From assembly GCF_900635815.1 (NCBI RefSeq), contig NZ_LR134173.1, positions 3,070,001 to 3,134,000 of the forward strand: a DNA stretch of 64,000 nucleotides, read 5' to 3'. This document shows, one piece after another, positions 62,228-64,000 of this stretch (position 1 is its first letter; each line of letters begins with the position of its first letter). A model generated the notes under the pieces. The model had not been told where the DNA came from. It ran no database searches and saw only the letters and a list, made by a program, of their open reading frames with translations. The translations under genes were made by a program, and so were the position numbers. This stretch comes from Legionella cherrii (GTDB taxonomy: Bacteria; Pseudomonadota; Gammaproteobacteria; Legionellales; Legionellaceae).

Positions 62228-63662
62228 GTGCTAGTTTCCTATCTTTTGCCGCATAACGCGCTTTGAGTAACATAGGAGCAATAAAAGTAGTAATCATAAC
62301 CATTAAAACGATTGCAGAAAATAAATCATCGGAAATAACACCGAGAGTTCGACCAATCGAAGCAAACACTAAACCTACTTCACCGCGTGGCAACATACCC
62401 ATACCAATGAGCAAGCGATCATCTGAGGGGCGCGCCCCATAGCCACTAATTAATTTACCTACTACCGCTGCGACGATTAAACCACTTGCCAAAATGATTA
62501 CATTCCAATGGTAAAAACTTTCTAATTTAACCTGGATACCAATCACGATAAAAAACATAGGCGCCAATATGGATTCCAAAGGAGATAATAAATGATAGAT
62601 ACTGCGACTTTCTTGTTGGCTCAGAGGTATCCCATCAAAATAGTCATCATGAAGAATTATTCCCGCCGTAAACGCACCAATAATTGTGGCAAGTTGAAGC
62701 ACTGAAGCCAACCAAGAGAGAATCATAATAAACAGAAAGGAAATAAATAATTTTGCTTCCCAAGGTTCAAGAAAACGAAAAAAATGAATTGCCTTCCGTA
62801 AAACAATCGGACCTAAGAACAAGGTTCCTGCAAAAAATAATGCAGCACTCACCATAATGCGCAATACAACCATGATATCTACTGCACCACTAATGACTAA
62901 GGAACTAACGACAGCTAAAATGATTAGCCCCAATACATCATCTAACATCGCTGCACCCAAAATGATTTTTGCTTCCCGAGTACGTAATTTTTTCATTTCA
63001 GTCAGTACTCGGGCTGTAATACCTATACTGGTGGCACTCAAAGTAGCAGCGATAAATAAATCAGATTGATAGGAACCATTAGGCATTAATAGGTAAGCGA
63101 CGCCAAAACCTAGGAGCATAGGTGCGATCACCCCAATCAAAGCAACAAAAAATGAATCACGGCCTGTATGTTTCATTTCTGCTATTGAGCCTTCCAAGCC
63201 CACCATAAACAGAAGAAAAATAACGCCATATCGTGAAAAAATATCCACAATATAAGCTATTTTCAGAAAATCGGATCCGTGCGGTCCGCTTAAAGCGCCA
63301 ACAATTTGTTGTGCATAATTGGTGTTAGGGATAATTGATGTAACTGCTTGATTTAACGGAACTCCTTTGAGTATTTCTCTGACTATATCAAAAATTGAAG
63401 AACCTTCTCTTAATAAAATAGCCAATGGAAATCCATAATAATAAAATAAATTACCGATAAGAATTCCCATGACTAACTCACCAAGAACACTAGGCTGATT
63501 TAAGCGTCTTGCTGTATAACGGCCAATAATTGCAAAGAAAAAAATAGTAGTCACACCAAGCAATACAAACGCAACCGGATCAACATGATCAGGCTCAGCC
63601 GAGGCAAAAGCCATCGCAGGGCATATTCCTGCAATAAAAAGCCACCATTTTAAACGCTGCAT
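62220..63662 (-). CDS. CPA2-family cation:proton antiporter
   Basis: A 480-residue membrane protein with 12-13 hydrophobic segments and a cleavable-looking N-terminus (about 1-22). FTARRLNQPSVLGELVMGILIG is the first antiporter repeat. GAAMLDDVLGLIIL carries the paired Asp motif of electrogenic-type exchangers, and GMGMLPRGEVGLVFASIG is the conserved C-terminal segment. It resembles NapA/KefB-type Na+(K+)/H+ antiporters but has no RCK domain. Followed by nadC with an 8-base overlap. Confidence 0.9.
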   Translation of the reverse strand: MQRLKWWLFIAGICPAMAFASAEPDHVDPVAFVLLGVTTIFFFAIIGRYTARRLNQPSVLGELVMGILIGNLFYYYGFPLAILLREGSSIFDIVREILKGVPLNQAVTSIIPNTNYAQQIVGALSGPHGSDFLKIAYIVDIFSRYGVIFLLFMVGLEGSIAEMKHTGRDSFFVALIGVIAPMLLGFGVAYLLMPNGSYQSDLFIAATLSATSIGITARVLTEMKKLRTREAKIILGAAMLDDVLGLIILAVVSSLVISGAVDIMVVLRIMVSAALFFAGTLFLGPIVLRKAIHFFRFLEPWEAKLFISFLFIMILSWLASVLQLATIIGAFTAGIILHDDYFDGIPLSQQESRSIYHLLSPLESILAPMFFIVIGIQVKLESFYHWNVIILASGLIVAAVVGKLISGYGARPSDDRLLIGMGMLPRGEVGLVFASIGRTLGVISDDLFSAIVLMVMITTFIAPMLLKARYAAKDRKLAHE

Positions 63663-63743
63663 TACAGTTCCATACTTTGCTAAAATACTCTCTTCGTAAA
63701 TGTACTCGTAACCCAGTAAAACGGAGTGAAACTTTCGGCCCCC

Positions 63744-63775
63744 TCCTAGCCTTCACCTAGGCTACACTGAAAACA
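63744..63775. repeat. Degenerate repeat copy between antiporter and ppsA
   Basis: CCTAGCCTTCACCTAGGCTACACTG is a diverged GCTACA-type half element. It lies downstream of ppsA, upstream of the antiporter gene. Confidence 0.4.
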
Positions 63776-63800
63776 TTACCTACACGGTTACATCAGTCCC

Positions 63801-64000
63801 CTACAGACTATGTTTTGCCAAAAATAAACAGGTTTCCAAAACAGAGTCTGGGTTAAGTGACACACTCTCTATGCCCTCTTTCATTAACCATTGTGCAAAA
63901 TCCTGATGGTCTGAAGGTCCTTGGCCACAAATACCTATATATTTATTTGCCTTTTTACATGCAGAAATGGCCATATGTAACAAAGCTTTTACTGCATCAT
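63801..64000 (-). CDS. ppsA: Phosphoenolpyruvate synthase, C-terminal end (5' part outside window)
   Basis: The last 66 codons of PEP synthase. They include the ICGQGPSDHQDFAQWL motif, with the catalytic Cys/His loop of the PEP-utilising TIM barrel, and the end SVSLNPDSVLETCLFLA. PpsA makes PEP from pyruvate and ATP for gluconeogenesis. The frame stays open to the window edge, and a methionine at 63983 is internal. Confidence 0.88.
   Translation of the reverse strand, partial: DAVKALLHMAISACKKANKYIGICGQGPSDHQDFAQWLMKEGIESVSLNPDSVLETCLFLAKHSL

Overview
The window looks like chromosomal DNA of a Legionella-type gammaproteobacterium. I infer this from the low GC content, the housekeeping gene set (era, lspA-ileS-ribF, ccmABCDEFGH, fleQ, mlaFEDCB-ibaG-murA, kdsD-kdsC-lptCAB, clpSA, icd, mreBCD), interspersed large coiled-coil or orphan proteins of the kind typical of Dot/Icm effector repertoires, and many copies of short palindromic intergenic repeats. 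I cannot name the species from sequence alone. No CRISPR array, tRNA, rRNA, intact insertion sequence or phage was seen.

Layout. 1-518 is the 5' part of era. 656-5550 holds two large unrecognised genes (a 1041-residue protein with hydrophobic stretches and a 560-residue coiled-coil protein). 5866-7084 is a divergent MerR regulator / glutaredoxin-MauE pair with a mer-like operator between them. 7114-7326 is a decayed secreted-protein gene; 7502-8059 is a KDPG-aldolase-like protein without the usual lysine; 8223-10121 is another large coiled-coil protein. 10247-14611 is ribF-ileS-lspA, followed by a universal stress protein and an orphan gene. 16511-23081 is a complete cytochrome c maturation cluster, including a 52-residue CcmD.

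23571-28129 contains sohB, a small acidic protein, the sigma-54 activator fleQ and secreted orphans, one with two six-cysteine repeats. 28231-33652 is the lipid-asymmetry operon mlaFEDCB-ibaG-murA-nif3 (minus strand), divergent from 33840-37117 kdsD-kdsC-lptC-lptA-lptB, so phospholipid retrieval and LPS assembly/export sit back to back. trpG-trpD-trpC follow. 39811-43147 is accessory: a 48-residue Pro/Glu-rich ORF, an SDR, a flavin monooxygenase and a lipoprotein hydrolase. 43369-49663 has xseA, a rhomboid protease, a Cys-rich secreted protein, thiM-thiD, an O-antigen ligase-like protein and a glycosyltransferase.

49664-63662 returns to core genes: clpA/clpS, icd, a secreted orphan, an RluE-like enzyme, mreBCD, a ComEA-like protein, an M20 peptidase, murG, nadC and a CPA2 antiporter. 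The window ends inside the 3' part of ppsA.

The most striking sequence-level observation is that two normally essential peptidoglycan genes, murA and murG, are each split by a single-nucleotide frameshift. The decayed secreted gene at 7114-7326 also shows single-base homopolymer-type lesions. Sequencing or assembly error is the most economical explanation for the mur genes. I found no convincing new multi-gene system; the best leads are the MerR/glutaredoxin-MauE unit, the lysine-less aldolase homologue, the tiny TTG-start Pro/Glu-rich ORF and the large orphan proteins.
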